Source: Planctomycetota bacterium
GTDB taxonomy: Bacteria; Planctomycetota; Planctomycetia; Pirellulales; UBA1268
Assembly (NCBI GenBank): GCA_003669255.1
Contig: QWPO01000002.1
Location: forward strand, 1 to 14,472
Direction of reading: 5' to 3'
Length of the DNA stretch: 14,472 nt
Shown: one piece after another, positions 1 through 6,275 of the stretch
How the letters are laid out: each line of letters begins with the position of its first letter
How positions within the stretch are numbered: position 1 is the first letter of the stretch
Program-made: the position numbers and the translations under genes
The notes under the pieces: model-generated
The model's database searches: none
What the model saw: the letters and a program-made list of their open reading frames with translations, nothing else
Told to the model about the DNA's origin: nothing

Positions 1-161
1 ACGTTGTTGCGGCTCGGCGAGCCGCCCCACTGGTTCCACTCGGCCGCGAATGCCGGGCAGGCCACCAGGAGCACAACGGCCGCCGCCATCAGGCTGGAGC
101 AAACGTCTGGCGACATGGCGGGGGCAACCCCGGCGCCCGCGAGACTTTTCTTCATTGTCAT
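1..161 (-). CDS. Partial exported protein, probably PQQ-like beta-propeller (3' end outside window)
   Basis: Only the first 53 codons are present; the gene runs off the left edge. The reading begins MTMKKSLAG, followed by a hydrophobic stretch (MAAAVVLLVACPAFA, about residues 25-39) that ends in an AFA-A type signal peptidase I site. The mature start, AEWNQWGGSPSRNN, resembles the W-x-x-W-x-G-x-x-R opening of secreted PQQ-like propeller proteins, and the gene just upstream opens in a similar way (DWPDWRGP). The start ATG at 161 overlaps the TGA of the upstream gene as ATGA, with GGAGG about seven bases before it, so translational coupling is likely. A second ATG at 155 is equally possible. 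The export call is firm. The family call rests on about a dozen mature residues. Confidence 0.6.
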   Translation of the reverse strand, partial: MTMKKSLAGAGVAPAMSPDVCSSLMAAAVVLLVACPAFAAEWNQWGGSPSRNN

Positions 162-2512
162 TTCACCGCCTCCACGGAAACGTTGTCGATCGAGACCTCA
201 GAATCCTTCGAGTTGCCGAAGAAGCCGGGGCTGCCCTGCAGTTTACCGGCCGCGTGGACGCCCTCGATCGTCCATACCTCGGGCTCTTTCTCGCCCCGCG
301 GCCAGACCTTGCCGCGGAGCACGGCCGCCCCATCTTTCGTGCGGGCCTCGAGCTTCATCGTGTACCAGCGGCCCGCCTCCCAGGCGAAGGGAATCGTCTT
401 CGAGAAGTACGTTGCCACCTGCGGCGGCCACGAGCGGAGTTGCAGCTGCTGGCTCGCCCCCATCAGGTCGAGCGTGTACCGCTGGGCCACGAGGCCCATG
501 TCAGGCATCCGCGCCTTCTCGAGGGCCGCTGGGTTGCCGAACTTCTTGGCGAACGCGTCGGCATCGGTCGCGGACGACTTTGGTGTGTCGGAGGCCGGCG
601 ATCCCGGCTTCTCCACGCCGGTCTCCTGAGCGCGGAAGTCGGCCTGCACGGAGTAGTCATGGAGGCCGATCGGACCGATCCAGCCTTGGCTCCGCGTGCC
701 CTTCGGGATCGTCGTCACCTTCACGAGGCACTTCGAGCCCTCCACCTCGCGAACGACGTGGCGATACCGCATGCCGATCCAGGGCAGCGGCGGCTCCCCC
801 TTCACCACACCCGTCTTCGGGTCGGCAGCAAGCGGAATGTCCTCGAAGTCGAAACGCCAGGGAAGCGGAGGCATCGAGCGGATCCGCGACTTGCCTTCGA
901 GGCTCCCGACCTTCGCCGTGATGATCGCGGCGGTGTGGCCCGAGGCGGGGGCAGTGTAGATGCCCTCCTTCGACATCGCCCCGGCCGTGGTCGCAAACTC
1001 GGCGGCTGATTCCTTGACGAATCGTCCCGCCGCATCGAACAGCCGCACCTTCAGTGGCACCGTTGTACCGGCGGCGATCTGAGCTTCGGCCGGCACGACC
1101 TGCACCCAGGCGGGCTCGCCCGGCGTGCCACCCGTGCTGGCGGACACAATGTCGGGGCCAGACGTGGCCGGGCTCGACGAGGCCGAGCCTGCCATCTTCT
1201 CACCCAGGCAGTAGAGCCGGGCGCCCGTGGTCAGATAAAGGAGCCCGCTGGAGGCGACAGGCGAGGCGGTGACCTCGTCTTCGTCGTCGAACCGCATGCG
1301 GTTGACGAACGTGAGGCCGTCCTTCGTCGGCTCGAGCACGTGCCAGCCGCTCGTCGAGCAGACATAGAGTTTGCCGTCCGCCACCAGCGGACTGCCCCGG
1401 ACGATCGTGCCGAGGAGTTTTACGGGCTTGCCGACCGGTTCGCCGGTCTCTTTTTCAAAAGCGTAGACCTTGGCGCCGTCGTCTACGAAGTAGACGCGAT
1501 CGCCGAGCACCACCGGCATCGACCGCCCGTCCATCACGCTCTTCCGCTGCCAGACGGTGTTCGTCGCTGTGATGTCGCCCGTGCCCACGCCTTTGAACCT
1601 GGTCACCGAGCCCATCGAGGTGTTGTCAAGGTTTTCCTCCGCCTGGGAGATGAACACGTCCTCACCCTCCACCAGGGGCGCGACGTTGAGCCCACGGCGG
1701 GAGAGCTTGAAGTTCCAGACGGGCTTGCCCGTTCGCGGCTGGAAGTTCCAGACACTCCCGTCGCTCGAGCCAAAGACGAGCGCCGCCTGGCCGCCCAGAA
1801 CCGCGAGCGACGGTGTGCTGTAGGTGGTGTCCTCAGGCAACTCCTTCGTGCCGTTCATCCAGCGGACCTCGCCGGTCGCCTTGTCGAGCCCGAGGAAGCG
1901 GTGGGCGGGACGGGCGGTGTCGCCCCAGCCGGTGACGACGGCGCTGGCGATCACGAGATCCTCGAAGACCACCGGAATGTTCGTGCGGCCGCCATAGGTG
2001 GAGAGAAACCCGAACTCCTCGTGGAGCGACCGCTGCCATTTCGTCTTCCCGGTGGTCGCGTCGATCGCCGTGAACACGCCGCAGACGCCATGGGCAAAGA
2101 CCGTGTTCGATGATGGATCGGCAATCACCGCCGACCAGCCGACCCGCTCGGCCGGCACGTCCGAGAGGTAGACGTTGAAAACGTTTTCCCAGAGCTTCTT
2201 TCCGGTGGCAGCGTCGAGGCAGAGCACCTTCTCGGCCTCCTCCTTCGTGCCCGGCTTGTGCCGGACGAGCGTGAAGAGTTTTTCCCCCATGATCACTGGC
2301 GTGGAGATGCCGCCGGCCTCGTCGCTCTTCCAGAGCACGTTTGTGCCCGCCTCGGGATCAAACGAGGTCACGAGCGGCGGGCCGTCGTAGTGGCGGTCCT
2401 GCTTCGGGCCCCGCCAATCGGGCCAGTCGGCCGCAGATGGTGACGAGACCAAGACCGCCGCGGAGATCGCGGCGACGCAAAACAGGCGGATCTTCATGCG
2501 AGACCGCTTCAT
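158..2512 (-). CDS. Secreted PQQ-like beta-propeller protein with C-terminal Ig-like and jelly-roll-like regions
   Basis: This is a 784-residue exported protein of unknown substrate. Residues 1-28 form a signal peptide (KIRLFCVAAISAAVLVSS, cleavage near SAA-DW). The mature N-terminus has the DWPDWRGP signature of planctomycete outer-membrane PQQ-like proteins. Residues 30-440 carry repeated propeller-blade motifs of the form D-x-x-T-G-x-x-x-W: CLDAATGKKLW near 101, AIDATTGKTKW near 152, GLDKATGEVRW near 211, QPRTGKPVW near 261 and EKETGEPVG near 356. A Ser/Thr/Gly-rich linker (446-466) leads to an Ig-like segment (about 470-550). A C-terminal region (about 555-784) looks like a concanavalin/LamG-type jelly-roll. 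No CxxCH haem site is seen, and these repeats do not prove PQQ binding. The start at 2512 overlaps the upstream stop as ATGA; Met6 at 2497 is an alternative. The protein is probably a periplasmic or surface binding or scaffold protein working with its operon partners. Confidence 0.85.
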   Translation of the reverse strand: MKRSRMKIRLFCVAAISAAVLVSSPSAADWPDWRGPKQDRHYDGPPLVTSFDPEAGTNVLWKSDEAGGISTPVIMGEKLFTLVRHKPGTKEEAEKVLCLDAATGKKLWENVFNVYLSDVPAERVGWSAVIADPSSNTVFAHGVCGVFTAIDATTGKTKWQRSLHEEFGFLSTYGGRTNIPVVFEDLVIASAVVTGWGDTARPAHRFLGLDKATGEVRWMNGTKELPEDTTYSTPSLAVLGGQAALVFGSSDGSVWNFQPRTGKPVWNFKLSRRGLNVAPLVEGEDVFISQAEENLDNTSMGSVTRFKGVGTGDITATNTVWQRKSVMDGRSMPVVLGDRVYFVDDGAKVYAFEKETGEPVGKPVKLLGTIVRGSPLVADGKLYVCSTSGWHVLEPTKDGLTFVNRMRFDDEDEVTASPVASSGLLYLTTGARLYCLGEKMAGSASSSPATSGPDIVSASTGGTPGEPAWVQVVPAEAQIAAGTTVPLKVRLFDAAGRFVKESAAEFATTAGAMSKEGIYTAPASGHTAAIITAKVGSLEGKSRIRSMPPLPWRFDFEDIPLAADPKTGVVKGEPPLPWIGMRYRHVVREVEGSKCLVKVTTIPKGTRSQGWIGPIGLHDYSVQADFRAQETGVEKPGSPASDTPKSSATDADAFAKKFGNPAALEKARMPDMGLVAQRYTLDLMGASQQLQLRSWPPQVATYFSKTIPFAWEAGRWYTMKLEARTKDGAAVLRGKVWPRGEKEPEVWTIEGVHAAGKLQGSPGFFGNSKDSEVSIDNVSVEAVK

Positions 2513-3720
2513 TCGGTGATCCCTTCGGCCTTGAGGTCGGCAGGTAGTTTCGGATCGACGATGCCCAGGGCGCCGCGGCCCTGCTGCACGCGGTCGGCGA
2601 TGTCGGCCTTGATGCTCTCGGTGTCAGCCTCCCACCAGCGGCGGCGGACGGCGAGTTCCGGCTCCGCGAGCGGGCGGACCACCCGCATGCCCACGCCGAG
2701 TGCGGGCTCCTCGGTGTACCACCAGGGGCTCTTGGGAAGGTTGGGATCGACATCCTTCCAGTCGGGCTCTTCGCGGGTGCCGCCGGCGTCACGAGAGCCG
2801 CGGCGGGCGGCGCTGCGGCACTGCGCGGCCTCGTCGTAGTAGGCGCCGCCGCGAAGCACCCGCGGATAGAGTTTCTGCGGCCAGGTGATCGAGTCGGCCA
2901 CGCTCACCGGCTGCGGCAGCCCCGCCTGGCGGCCGTAGCCCCCGGCCACGAGTTCGTCGACGCACCACTCGGCCACGTTGCCGTGCATGTCGTGGAGGCC
3001 CCAGGCGTTGGCAGCCTTTTGGCCAACCGGATGCGGCGCCTCGTCGCAGTTGTCGGCGAACCAGGCCGCGTCGTCGAGGTCCTCGGCGTCGTCGCCGATG
3101 TTCCAGAGCGTCTGCGTGCCGGCGCGGCAGGCGTATTCCCACTCGCTCTCGGCCGGCAGTCGGTAGAAGCGGCCCGTCAGGCCGCTGAGCCACTTGGTGT
3201 ACTGCCGGGCGGCGAACTGGGTCATGGTGACGGCTGGCAGCGCGTCGTCTTCACCGTTGACGAACGTAGTCGTCGGGTCGTAGAGAGCCGAGGGTGCCGT
3301 GACGGCGTCGGCCCGGTTGTCCGGGGTGACAGGACGGATGCCGGCCGACCGCATCGCCTTGAAGATCTCGAAGGCGGCCATGTACCGCTTGTACTCGGCC
3401 CAGGTGACCTCGCACTTCCCGATCCAGTGGGGCTCGACCGTCACGTCGGCCTGCGGGCCCTCGTCGCTGGACCGGTCGGCCTCGCCGTCGGGGCTCCCCA
3501 TCCGAAACGTACCGCCGGGGAGCGGGATCATCCGAAAGGTCACCGTCGTGCCGGGAATCGTTTCGTCGTAGGCCACCATCCAGCCACCGGGCACCTGCAC
3601 CGCCGGGCCGTCGCCCGACGGCTTTGCCTCGCCCGCCACAAAGCCGTGGTCGGCATGGAGCGGCAGGGCCGGGCAGGTGAACAGCAGGGCGACAAGCAGA
3701 AGCCGCGGGCGGACATGCAT
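2509..3720 (-). CDS. Exported FGE/SUMF1-fold protein, probably not an active formylglycine-generating enzyme
   Basis: A 403-residue SUMF1/EgtB/PvdO-family protein. I place the start at 3720 because it gives a signal peptide (MHVRPRLLLVALLFTCPALPLHA). The longer open frame, to 3933, would run antisense into smpB and has no signal peptide. FGE-fold hallmarks, in order: IPLPGGTFRMGSP (65-77), the CEVTWAEY region (103-110), FYRLPAESEWEYACRAG (185-201), GLHDMHGNVAEWC (241-253), RVLRGGAYY (287-295) and GVGMRVVRP (342-350). Catalytic FGEs have two cysteines five residues apart after the GGS motif. Here the first position is Asp296 and only the second, Cys301, remains, so formylglycine synthesis is unlikely. 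The roughly 50-residue tail (352-403) lies beyond the usual fold. No sulfatase gene is nearby. It is the first gene of a coupled set with the propeller genes. A weak -10-like TACACT lies at 3768-3773 on this strand, without a clear -35. Confidence 0.85.
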   Translation of the reverse strand: MHVRPRLLLVALLFTCPALPLHADHGFVAGEAKPSGDGPAVQVPGGWMVAYDETIPGTTVTFRMIPLPGGTFRMGSPDGEADRSSDEGPQADVTVEPHWIGKCEVTWAEYKRYMAAFEIFKAMRSAGIRPVTPDNRADAVTAPSALYDPTTTFVNGEDDALPAVTMTQFAARQYTKWLSGLTGRFYRLPAESEWEYACRAGTQTLWNIGDDAEDLDDAAWFADNCDEAPHPVGQKAANAWGLHDMHGNVAEWCVDELVAGGYGRQAGLPQPVSVADSITWPQKLYPRVLRGGAYYDEAAQCRSAARRGSRDAGGTREEPDWKDVDPNLPKSPWWYTEEPALGVGMRVVRPLAEPELAVRRRWWEADTESIKADIADRVQQGRGALGIVDPKLPADLKAEGITE

Positions 3721-3814
3721 GGCGGGCGATTCCGGGGGGCAGGGACGGCGAGGCACGGAGACCGTAAAGTGTAGTCTTCCGATTCCAGTCCCGCACCCGC
3801 GGGGAGCATCAGAC

Positions 3815-4354
3815 GTGTCTGCCTCCAAGCCCCCGAAACCTACCTCGTCGTCGCCGAAGAACTCGCCAAAGAGCAAGGTGGCGAAGAAGGGGGACGACAA
3901 GCCCGCCGAACGGGTCGTGGCCGAGAACCGCAAAGCCCGCCACGACTACGAGATCATCGACACCCTCGAGTGCGGCATCGCCCTGGTGGGCAGCGAGGTG
4001 AAGAGCCTTCGCGGGGGAAAGATGAGCCTCGACGAGGCCTACGGACGCGTGGATGGCAACGAAGTCTGGCTGCTCGGCTGCGACATCCCCGAGTATGAGA
4101 AGGCCAACCAGCTCAACCACAAGCCGAAGCGGCCGCGGAAACTCCTCCTCCACCGTCGCGAGATTGCGAAGTTCGCCGGCCATGCCTTCGAGAAGGGCCT
4201 CACGCTCGTCCCGCTCAAGGCCTACTTCAAGAACGGTCGCGTGAAGGTGCTCCTCGGCGTTGGTCGTGGCCGCAAGGCGCACGACAAGCGGCAGAAGCTC
4301 AAGGCCGATACGGCCAAGCGAGACATCGAGCAGGCTCTCCGCGGGCGACGCTGA
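3815..4354 (+). CDS. smpB: SsrA-binding protein SmpB
   Basis: SmpB binds tmRNA and brings it to stalled ribosomes for trans-translation in the cytoplasm. The 179-residue product has the full core: ENRKARHDYEIIDTLECGIALVGSEVKSLR near residues 36-65, then the SLDEAY and IPEYEKANQLNHKP segments, the RKLLLH motif, and LVPLKAYFKNGRVKVLLGVGRGRKAHDKR with the basic C-terminal tail that enters the mRNA channel. I chose the GTG at 3815 because GGGGAG sits eight bases upstream (3801-3806) and the upstream ATGs in frame lie in sequence unlike SmpB. The N-terminus carries an extra Lys/Ser/Pro-rich stretch of about 30 residues before the core, longer than in E. coli SmpB. The gene is divergent from the FGE-fold gene (94 bp between them). 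No tmRNA gene (ssrA) was seen in the window. Confidence 0.95.
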   Translation: MSASKPPKPTSSSPKNSPKSKVAKKGDDKPAERVVAENRKARHDYEIIDTLECGIALVGSEVKSLRGGKMSLDEAYGRVDGNEVWLLGCDIPEYEKANQLNHKPKRPRKLLLHRREIAKFAGHAFEKGLTLVPLKAYFKNGRVKVLLGVGRGRKAHDKRQKLKADTAKRDIEQALRGRR

Positions 4355-4360
4355 AAAGCC

Positions 4361-4394
4361 GACGCCCCCGGAGGCCAGGGCCTGCGGGGGCGTC
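4361..4394. terminator. Strong hairpin between convergent genes, likely bidirectional terminator
   Basis: Perfect 10-bp arms GACGCCCCCG and CGGGGGCGTC enclose a 14-base loop that can itself pair (AGGC/GCCT). It lies 6 bp after the smpB stop and 49 bp from the stop of the convergent 73-residue gene. On the minus strand four T residues follow the stem (TTTT at 4354-4357); on the plus strand there is no T run. Termination of the minus-strand gene is therefore the better-supported direction. Confidence 0.65.
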
Positions 4395-4443
4395 GATGTC
4401 GTTGCAGTGGCGTGTGTCGCCGACGTACGTATGGCGCGACGGT

Positions 4444-4665
4444 TCAGTCGTCGGCACAGGCGCCCACGAGCGCGGACGACTCCGTGGAGTCTTCCGGGTG
4501 CCACAGGGGCATGCCTCGCTGGATACGTTCGGCGAGGATGTCGATCTTTTGCTTGGAACCGGCAGGAGCGGTGGTCGGAATGAACTCCGACGTGCACTGC
4601 GGCTCGAAGTTTTCGTCGTGACCGTAGAGTTCGATGATTTCGAAGACGTTGCGGATCCGGGCCAT
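4444..4665 (-). CDS. Small 73-residue protein of unknown function
   Basis: I do not recognise a named family. The protein begins MARIRNVFEIIELYGHDENF, has a TAPAGSKQKIDILAERI segment that looks like a short helix, and then GMPLWHPED before a Ser/Ala-rich, acidic C-terminus (ACADD). There is no signal peptide or membrane segment; it contains two cysteines (one near residue 24, one near the end). The start at 4665 is preferred over an in-frame ATG at 4785 because AAGGAG (4679-4684) lies upstream and the extra 40 residues are Arg/Ser/Pro-rich and look like translated non-coding DNA. It has its own promoter and terminator candidates, so it appears to be a single-gene unit. The WHP.D and APAGS motifs suggest a conserved cytoplasmic protein. 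That it is a real gene is likely; its function is unknown. Confidence 0.7.
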   Translation of the reverse strand: MARIRNVFEIIELYGHDENFEPQCTSEFIPTTAPAGSKQKIDILAERIQRGMPLWHPEDSTESSALVGACADD

Positions 4666-4684
4666 TGGTTCGAAACCACTCCTT
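4666..4684 (-). promoter_or_regulatory. Shine-Dalgarno with a hairpin filling the spacer to the ATG
   Basis: AAGGAG occupies 4679-4684. The whole 13-base gap to the ATG is TGGTT-TCG-AACCA, a 5-bp perfect stem with a 3-base loop. The linear spacing of 13 is long, but folding the stem would place the ribosome-binding site next to the start codon. Whether this tunes translation is inference. Confidence 0.5.
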
Positions 4685-4892
4685 GTTGGATGCGAGTCCT
4701 GTCGACGTCCATCAGGCAGACGGAACAGCCCGCTGGCCCTGGACGCCATGCTCCCGTGGGGTTGACGCTGGCCCGACAAAGGCATATCGCGAGCCGGCCG
4801 CGAGGCGGACTGCGAAGAACCGTTATCAGGCGACCCGCGGGCAGGACGGCGGAAGGGCCGTAGCGGGCGCGACGAGCGACGGGAACCTCGAC

Positions 4893-4920
4893 ATTATGGA
4901 CCCGGCCACACGCGAGTCAA
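4893..4920 (-). promoter_or_regulatory. Sigma-70-like promoter for the 73-residue gene
   Basis: On the minus strand TTGACT (4915-4920; 5 of 6 to TTGACA) is followed after 16 bases by CATAAT (4893-4898; 5 of 6 to TATAAT). This is the best consensus promoter I found in the window. Transcription would start near 4886, giving a leader of about 220 nt to the ATG at 4665. Confidence 0.6.
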
Positions 4921-4960
4921 ACATTTGGGACGCGGGTGAAAGAATGTGGAAAAGCCGCGG

Positions 4961-4978
4961 AAAAAACCGGCTAAGCCG
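4961..4978 (-). terminator. Weak T-run terminator after the Coa1-domain gene
   Basis: Reading the minus strand, a 4-bp stem CGGC-TTA-GCCG (4968-4978) is followed after one G by six T residues (4961-4966). It begins 28 bp past the stop of the Coa1-domain gene. The stem is short, so efficiency is doubtful. Confidence 0.35.
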
Positions 4979-5005
4979 CAGGGTTTCGCCGTCCGTCGCG
5001 GTCTC

Positions 5006-5512
5006 TCACTGTCCTGGAGGACCGGGCGGCAGCACGATCTCCACGTCGGTCGGTGGCGGGGGGGGCGAACTGCTCGTCGCAGGCTTCGCCGTGGGATCGA
5101 ACTTTGGCGTGTCGGTGCCCATTCGGGACTCGAGGTCAGCGGTGAGCGAAACCTTCTCGCCAGTGGCCGGTCGCAGTTCCAGCATGGTCACCCCCCATTC
5201 GCCCTTCGTCTTCTTGCCCTCCACGGCGATCGCTCCCTTGCCCTTGGAGCCCGACACGTCGAACTGCAGCGAGGCAATGCCGTCGGTCTCGTTGGCCGTG
5301 CCGCGAACCGCCGTCCCACAGGTGACTGGGGTGCCGAGAGACTCGGCGACACGAGCATTGCCCCGCACTTCTTCCACCGCCTCTTTCACGAGCGGGTGCT
5401 GCGAAAGCGGTCGACAGCCCGTTCCGGCCAGCAGCACGAGCAGGCCTGCCATGACAGGCATGAGGTTTGCGGTGCGGGAGCGGGAAGTCTGGGCCGGCAA
5501 GGCATGGAGCAT
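5006..5512 (-). CDS. Coa1-domain protein (cytochrome oxidase assembly factor 1 family), membrane-anchored
   Basis: A 168-residue protein. After a short N-terminus there is one hydrophobic segment (MPVMAGLLVLLAGTGC, about residues 18-33) that could be a signal anchor or a lipoprotein signal. The GTGC sequence is a poor lipobox because Gly sits at -3. The following region (about 38-125) matches the Coa1/Tim21-like pattern: HPLVKEAVEEV, ESLGTPVTCGTAVRG, ASLQFDVSGSKGKGAIAVEG and EWGVTMLELRPATGE. The C-terminus is Pro/Ser-rich and disordered-looking (PPPPPTDVEIVLPPGPPGQ). Coa1 in mitochondria helps cytochrome oxidase assembly; the role of bacterial members is not established, and no oxidase genes lie nearby. 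The start at 5512 is supported by AGGGGA seven bases upstream (5520-5525). The 65-bp gap to the upstream minus-strand gene leaves an operon possible. Confidence 0.8.
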   Translation of the reverse strand: MLHALPAQTSRSRTANLMPVMAGLLVLLAGTGCRPLSQHPLVKEAVEEVRGNARVAESLGTPVTCGTAVRGTANETDGIASLQFDVSGSKGKGAIAVEGKKTKGEWGVTMLELRPATGEKVSLTADLESRMGTDTPKFDPTAKPATSSSPPPPPTDVEIVLPPGPPGQ

Positions 5513-5577
5513 GGGAAAGTCCCCTGGGAACGAGGTACAGATCGGATGAGGTGGCTCGTTCGACCGCAGGCCAGCGA

Positions 5578-6180
5578 TCAGCCCTTCACGTCGTTGGCCC
5601 GGCACCAGGCGATCTTGTCGGCGGTCGACGTTGGGAGGGCGCCGCCTGCAGCCTTCTTTGCCGCAGCCTTGAGCGGAGCGGGGGCAGCGACTGGGGCCGG
5701 TTCCTCGGTCACCGGTTCGGCAGGCGCCGCGGCAGCGGCCTTTGCGGCGCGGGCCTGGGCCAGGATCTCGGCGGTCGAGAGCTTGCCGCCGGTTGCGGGC
5801 TTCGCTTCGCCAGTGGCCTTGGGGGCCGCCGCCTTGCCGCGAGCTGCGGCGAGGATGTCGGCGGTGGAAGCCTTCTTCGCAGCAGCAGGCTTGGCCGCTT
5901 CCTTGGCCGGAGCCGCCTTCGCTGCGGGCTTCGCCGACTTCTCTTTCGGCTCAGCGGGCTTTGGCAGCGGCTTGGGCACCATCTTCAGGCACGACGGATC
6001 GATGTCGTACCAGGCGGTGTTGTTGTATTGGTCGAACTCGACCAGGCAGCGGCCGTTCATGTTGACCGTCTTCACCTGGCCGGTCGCCCGCGCAAACCGC
6101 GAGAGTTCGGGGGCGGGCGAATCGATCACGACGTACTTGTCGGTCCATTCCGCCTTGAGTCGCTCGATGACGTCGAACAT
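5578..6180 (-). CDS. SH3-like N-terminal protein with Lys/Ala/Pro-rich tail and three STADILAxAR motifs
   Basis: A 200-residue soluble protein of unknown function with three parts. Residues 1-68 are compact and look like a small beta-barrel of the SH3/KOW type: GQVKTVNMNGRCLVEFDQYN followed by WYDIDPSCLKMV. Residues 69-180 are a low-complexity Lys/Ala/Pro linker, similar in composition to histone H1-like tails. Set in it are STADILAAAR (105-114) and STAEILAQAR (135-144), and the protein ends with a third, diverged copy, STADKIAWCR (185-194). The Met at 6180 is the natural start because upstream codons read as Arg/Pro-rich noise. No clear Shine-Dalgarno is visible. The architecture suggests a binding protein with a flexible linker presenting short helices. 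DNA, RNA or ribosome binding would fit, but this is inference. Confidence 0.75.
   Translation of the reverse strand: MFDVIERLKAEWTDKYVVIDSPAPELSRFARATGQVKTVNMNGRCLVEFDQYNNTAWYDIDPSCLKMVPKPLPKPAEPKEKSAKPAAKAAPAKEAAKPAAAKKASTADILAAARGKAAAPKATGEAKPATGGKLSTAEILAQARAAKAAAAAPAEPVTEEPAPVAAPAPLKAAAKKAAGGALPTSTADKIAWCRANDVKG
5599..5868 (-). repeat. Three coding repeats of a 10-residue STA[DE]xxAxxR motif
   Basis: Copies lie at 5839-5868, 5749-5778 and 5599-5628 within the repeat protein gene. The first two differ at two residues of ten; the third keeps STAD, Ala and Arg. Spacing between copy starts is 30 and 50 codons. All three keep the DNA core GTCGGCGGT or CTCGGCGGT on the plus strand. Confidence 0.7.
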
Positions 6181-6275
6181 AGGCTGTCGCAGTCGGGAAC
6201 GGGGTGGACGGGGTGGCGAAACCATGAATGTGATCGATGGCCGGGGGGATCGCAAGATGCGGCCGCGACCGGGCT

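Larger units (their letters stand above)
4666..5005. other. 340-bp gene-free stretch holding a promoter and a long leader
   Basis: No coding frame here has convincing protein-like composition. On the minus strand it holds, in order, a weak terminator for the Coa1-domain gene, a promoter (4893-4920) and about 220 nt of untranslated leader ahead of the 73-residue gene. The leader contains a direct 9-base repeat, CGCTGGCCC on the plus strand, at 4731-4739 and 4766-4774. I could not match the leader to tmRNA, RNase P RNA, SRP RNA or a known riboswitch by eye. A separate small RNA made from this promoter is possible. Confidence 0.5.

Noticed and set aside
158..2512. True PQQ-dependent dehydrogenase
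   Set aside because: Propeller motifs are present, but no haem site or recognisable catalytic Asp/Glu/Asn pattern is visible. The DWRGP start and add-on domains fit a non-enzymatic secreted protein better.
3721..3933. N-terminal extension of the FGE-fold gene up to 3933
   Set aside because: It runs antisense into smpB, has no protein-like composition, and would bury the clear signal peptide starting at 3720.
4660..4690. T-loop-like GGTTCGAAACC, suggesting a tRNA or tmRNA end
   Set aside because: No matching acceptor, D or anticodon arms are found around it, and it is better explained as the spacer hairpin before the 73-residue gene.
4762..4790. Plus-strand TTGACG with 17-base spacing to TATCGC
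   Set aside because: The -10 matches only 3 of 6, and no gene or structured RNA follows on that strand before the convergent Coa1 gene.
4945..4953. DnaA-box-like TGTGGAAAA
   Set aside because: A single site with one mismatch, no cluster and no dnaA or dnaN nearby; not an origin.
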